Source: Flavobacteriales bacterium
GTDB lineage: Bacteria; Bacteroidota; Bacteroidia; Flavobacteriales_C; GCA-002722245
NCBI GenBank assembly: GCA_002722245.1
Contig: PBLA01000029.1
Span: forward strand, 1-64,000
Reading direction: 5' to 3'
Length of the DNA stretch: 64,000 nucleotides
A model generated the notes under the pieces. It had not been told where the DNA came from, ran no database searches, and saw only the letters and a program-made list of their open reading frames with translations. Both the position numbers and the translations under genes were made by a program. Positions within the stretch are counted from its first letter, which is position 1. The number at the start of each line of letters is the position of its first letter. Shown here piece by piece: positions 61,135 through 64,000 of the stretch.

Positions 61135-63384
61135 TTAGTTTAGCTTCCCACAAATTTGTTTTTTAATTTTAGACGCTCGATTTGAACCGAATTTTTCCGC
61201 TTTTTGAATATTCGTACACGCATCCCTGTAATTTTTTTCACCGAATTGAATAATCGAAACATTTTCCCACGCTGCTGCATATTTCCCATTTCGTTGTAGG
61301 CATTTTGTATAGGCTTTAATAGCCTTTTTATTCTTCTTTAATTGCTGGTTTGCTAAGCCAATGTAAAACCACGATTGATGATCTTTGTCATTTATTTCTG
61401 CCGCTTTTTTAAACGTTTTAATTGCAGCGTTATATTTTTTCATGTTTAATTGTGCAGCTCCTTTTTGCAACAGTAAGTTGAAATGATTGGGTGTATTTTC
61501 TAAGCCCTTATTAAAAAAGCGGAGTGCTGTTTTAAAATTTCTTTTCGAGGACATCACTAATCCTAATCCAAGGAAACCTTCAGCATATGTAGAATCTATA
61601 TTTACTGCTTTAGCAAAAGCATTATACGCTTTTTCATAAGCTTTAAATTTCATTAAGTAAGTATTCCCTAAACAAAAGAAAGATGAAGCGTCAGAGCTGT
61701 CTGTTTCCTGAATATATTTCATGTGCGCATTAATATAATCTTCTTCATCTTCAATTTTTTCATAAACACTTATAATAAAGCTTCTTTTTTCTGGTATCAT
61801 TCTAATAATTTCAATCCATTTTTTTGATTGCATAAAATAACTTTGTCTTACATCTCCTGATAAACGACTGCTATAATGAGTTTCAAAAAGAGCCAATGCC
61901 CCCTCAGATGCTTTTTCTAAACTGTCTTTTCTTATATAGTTCATTTGTTTATCATAACGATCACTTCCGGTAGACCAGATGAACCAAGGGTGATTTACAT
62001 GGATTTCTCGTTTTTTGAAATAAGTATTTTTATAAATGTTCGCAAGTTTCCCGATCAATTCTCTCTCCTCGCTGGAATTAGCCATGGGATGTTCAACAAC
62101 CAAAGTATAGCTAAATAATGTAAGAAGAATGACAGAAGGCATTAGCCAGTTCATAATCCGACGTTTTAGGAAGATTACGCTCAAAGAAGTGAGTAAAAGA
62201 ATGACACAACAAATTGCAAGCGTATAGTCTTTTTCTTCGGAAATTTTATGATGAATATGCAATTTAAATGGGTAGTAAAAATATACCAGAGTAGAAGAGA
62301 ATAGTAACACAAGAAAACTATAAAACTTGCCATTACTTACTTTCGTATTAAATGCTTTTGCCTTGATGACCCAATTTTTGGCATGTTTAAATTGAGGAGG
62401 TCTAGAGGTATTGATTTTTCGTTTAACAGCAAACGAAAACCATGTATTTACTCCAGCTAAACAAAGAAGTGTCAAAAAAGGAGAAATAGGAATGATGTTT
62501 CTTAAAAAGCCAGCTGCATTACCCATGTTTGCTTTTGCAGAGAAATAAGTATACATGAAAAAACCACCTATAAAGGGGAGTAAAATGAAGTAACGCAGAA
62601 ATTTATGCCGAAATGTTTTTAGGCTTCCAAGAACGCTAAAGAACATTAATACAGGACCTACTACATAAGCATATCTAGAATAATAGGTATCCCAATTTTG
62701 ATGTCCATACCTATTTTCCTCCTTTTCTTTTCCAATTGTCACATCTATAATCCACCATAAATTATGGTTCATTAATGCTCCCGCAAATGCCCATAAAATA
62801 CTTGGGACACCAAGAAGAAGAAGTTGAAAATACTTTTTTGCATGAATTAATGGAATAATATAAAAAGGAAAAAAAATAACAAGTTCCATTCGAGCAAGCG
62901 GAAGTAAAGAACCTGCTATTGCAAAAGCGTTCCATTTTTTTCGGACATGAAAATACAACGATAAACAAATGAGTGTAATGGCTAAAGGCTCAGTCATTGC
63001 ATATTTTGAAACACCAAAAACAAATGGTTGTAGAGCCAGTAAGGGAAATGCCAGAAACGCGAATCTAAATTTAAAATGTTTGGCAACATGATAGAGCGAA
63101 AAACCACCAACAATAGAAAATATAGTTTGTAAAATAGGAATTGTCCAAGCACCTAATTGCACAGGAAGTGAGAAAATAATCACGAATAATGGTCGGTTCC
63201 AAAGTTTAATGAATTGGGAGGGATCATTAAAAGCATGAAGTGTGTTTTGATATCGCGCAGGGCAATCGTCATCCCATGTGTTGTCACTGTAAAAAGCCCA
63301 AAATAAATTTACAAAGATGAAAGTCAATGTGATTATCAATAATGGCATTTTATCTTTTGTATGAACTTTAAAGAGTGCTCTCAT
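61135..63384 (-). CDS. GT-C-type membrane glycosyltransferase-like protein fused to TPR repeats
   Basis: A 749-residue protein. The N-terminal ~500 residues hold about 10 membrane helices (MPLLIITLTFIFVNLFWAFY at the start). The first external loop NTWDDDCPARYQNTLHAF carries acidic residues where GT-C enzymes keep their DxD/DE metal site. Then come a short soluble segment and four to five TPR repeats (about 565-745): AYNAFAKAVNIDSTYAEGFL, ALRFFNKGLENTPNHFNLLL, AAIKTFKKAAEINDKDHQSW, AIKAYTKCLQRNGKYAAAWE. The arrangement resembles O-mannosyl-/oligosaccharyl-transferase-like proteins joined to a TPR scaffold; the donor would be a lipid-linked sugar. Function is inferred. 45 bp separate it from the YkgJ-type gene upstream; both may be one transcript. 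Confidence 0.75.
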   Translation of the reverse strand: MRALFKVHTKDKMPLLIITLTFIFVNLFWAFYSDNTWDDDCPARYQNTLHAFNDPSQFIKLWNRPLFVIIFSLPVQLGAWTIPILQTIFSIVGGFSLYHVAKHFKFRFAFLAFPLLALQPFVFGVSKYAMTEPLAITLICLSLYFHVRKKWNAFAIAGSLLPLARMELVIFFPFYIIPLIHAKKYFQLLLLGVPSILWAFAGALMNHNLWWIIDVTIGKEKEENRYGHQNWDTYYSRYAYVVGPVLMFFSVLGSLKTFRHKFLRYFILLPFIGGFFMYTYFSAKANMGNAAGFLRNIIPISPFLTLLCLAGVNTWFSFAVKRKINTSRPPQFKHAKNWVIKAKAFNTKVSNGKFYSFLVLLFSSTLVYFYYPFKLHIHHKISEEKDYTLAICCVILLLTSLSVIFLKRRIMNWLMPSVILLTLFSYTLVVEHPMANSSEERELIGKLANIYKNTYFKKREIHVNHPWFIWSTGSDRYDKQMNYIRKDSLEKASEGALALFETHYSSRLSGDVRQSYFMQSKKWIEIIRMIPEKRSFIISVYEKIEDEEDYINAHMKYIQETDSSDASSFFCLGNTYLMKFKAYEKAYNAFAKAVNIDSTYAEGFLGLGLVMSSKRNFKTALRFFNKGLENTPNHFNLLLQKGAAQLNMKKYNAAIKTFKKAAEINDKDHQSWFYIGLANQQLKKNKKAIKAYTKCLQRNGKYAAAWENVSIIQFGEKNYRDACTNIQKAEKFGSNRASKIKKQICGKLN

Positions 63385-63429
63385 GATTGAAAATTAGTAA
63401 AGGTAAATTAACAGATCAACTTCAAAAAA

Positions 63430-63915
63430 CTAATGCGTTACTGATTTTATCGATTCAAAGATTTGAAATACCGCAGGGCAAATCTCCGTGTTTTTTAGAT
63501 TTAATGCAAGAATCTGATGTTGCTTTACACGATCTGTATGAGGATAGTCAGAACATGCTTTTGGTCGAGCGTCGTAAATACTACAATAGTTGTTCTGATC
63601 TAAAAATGGACATGGAACAACTTGTAAAACATAGTCATTATCCTCATCCAATCTTAAATATTGTTTAATGAATAATTTCGGTTTTATATTTAAATGGTTG
63701 GCTATACGATCAATATCCTTATTAGTGAACAGAGGGCCTGTTGTTTTACAACAATTTGCACATGACAGGCAGTCAATACAACTAAAAGCCTTTGAGTGGG
63801 CCTCAAAAAATAATTCATCCACCTCCTTTCCTTTCTTTTTTTTAAGTTTTTGAATAAGTTTTTTATTCGTTTTTTTTTGTGCTAGAGCGTTCTTTTTTAA
63901 TTCACTTAAATTCAT
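63430..63915 (-). CDS. YkgJ-family cysteine-cluster protein
   Basis: A 161-residue cytoplasmic protein. The YkgJ/CxxCxxCC zinc- or iron-chelating motif is CIDCLSCANCCKTTGPLFTN (about 46-65). The second set is VVPCPFLDQNNYCSIYDARP with a following KACSDYPHTD (about 110-136) and a late CP (142). The N-terminus is a charged helix (LSELKKNALAQKKTNKKLIQ) typical of the family. YkgJ proteins bind a metal or Fe-S cluster and are of unknown role, sometimes linked to Fe-S repair. It is the last complete gene at the window end; transcription runs into the GT-C/TPR gene. Confidence 0.92.
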   Translation of the reverse strand: MNLSELKKNALAQKKTNKKLIQKLKKKKGKEVDELFFEAHSKAFSCIDCLSCANCCKTTGPLFTNKDIDRIANHLNIKPKLFIKQYLRLDEDNDYVLQVVPCPFLDQNNYCSIYDARPKACSDYPHTDRVKQHQILALNLKNTEICPAVFQIFESIKSVTH

Positions 63916-64000
63916 GGATAATAGGTTAGTGGACTAATTACACGTAATATCATTATACGGATTGAATAAACACAATGAATGAAAATAAGGAGTAGTCGGA

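Noticed and set aside
63979-64000. Start of a plus-strand gene (MKIRSSR...) at the right edge
   Set aside because: Only seven codons are visible and no promoter or family signal can be judged.

Overview
The window is AT-rich DNA from a member of the Bacteroidota, most likely a marine or aquatic Flavobacteriales relative (Cryomorphaceae/Crocinitomicaceae-like; this placement is inference). Six secreted proteins end in type A type IX secretion (T9SS) sorting domains, and one ends in a type B (CHU_C) domain. Several promoters fit the Bacteroidota TTG-N19/20-TAnnTTTG pattern. Lipoproteins carry Bacteroidota-style lipoboxes. I saw no tRNA, rRNA, CRISPR array, transposase or prophage structural block.

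Layout. 1-10.4 kb is an accessory, surface-variable region. It holds the start of a GIY-YIG nuclease gene, tail-fibre-like and FISUMP-like surface proteins, two T9SS proteins, and two copies of a module made of a conserved leader/promoter block, a divergent AAA ATPase/DUF4143 gene and a short conserved 3' flank. In both copies a conserved ATG-initiated leader is separated from an in-frame signal peptide by an (AT)n tract whose present length puts the two out of frame. This looks like a phase-variable surface-protein start. A field of short hairpins lies inside the second copy. 10.4-14.5 kb has a methyltransferase, a HupE/UreJ-like plus DUF6702 pair, two unknown small genes and menB. 14.8-22.5 kb encodes a secreted protein with two near-identical expansin modules around three CBM5/12-like modules, a GT4 glycosyltransferase and a beta-helix T9SS protein.

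22.5-35.5 kb is lipid-centred: a UbiB-like kinase with a TetR regulator that probably represses itself, DUF4442, DUF3817, an eIF1/SUI1-like factor, a MscS channel, and a beta-oxidation operon in the fadD-fadN-(YwqK-like)-fadA-fadE order, resembling the Bacillus fadNAE arrangement. 35.6-40.3 kb has a serine-hydrolase-like pseudoenzyme, a nitroreductase, an unknown secreted protein and a large BNR-repeat T9SS protein.

40.5-53.7 kb is a tightly coupled nine-gene minus-strand operon. It encodes a Na+/solute symporter, two outer-membrane barrel proteins, two glycan-binding-like lipoproteins, a GH3, a T9SS jelly-roll protein, a GH16 and a GH2/GH5-like TIM-barrel enzyme. It reads as a beta-glucan (laminarin-type) utilisation locus with no SusC/SusD pair. 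A divergent T9SS protein with a putative glycan-binding domain sits next to its promoter end. 54.7-64 kb has a 2-oxoglutarate oxygenase, a large ABCG-type transporter, a YwqK-like protein, a 2[4Fe-4S] ferredoxin, a DUF445 protein, a GT-C/TPR membrane protein and a YkgJ-type cysteine-cluster protein.
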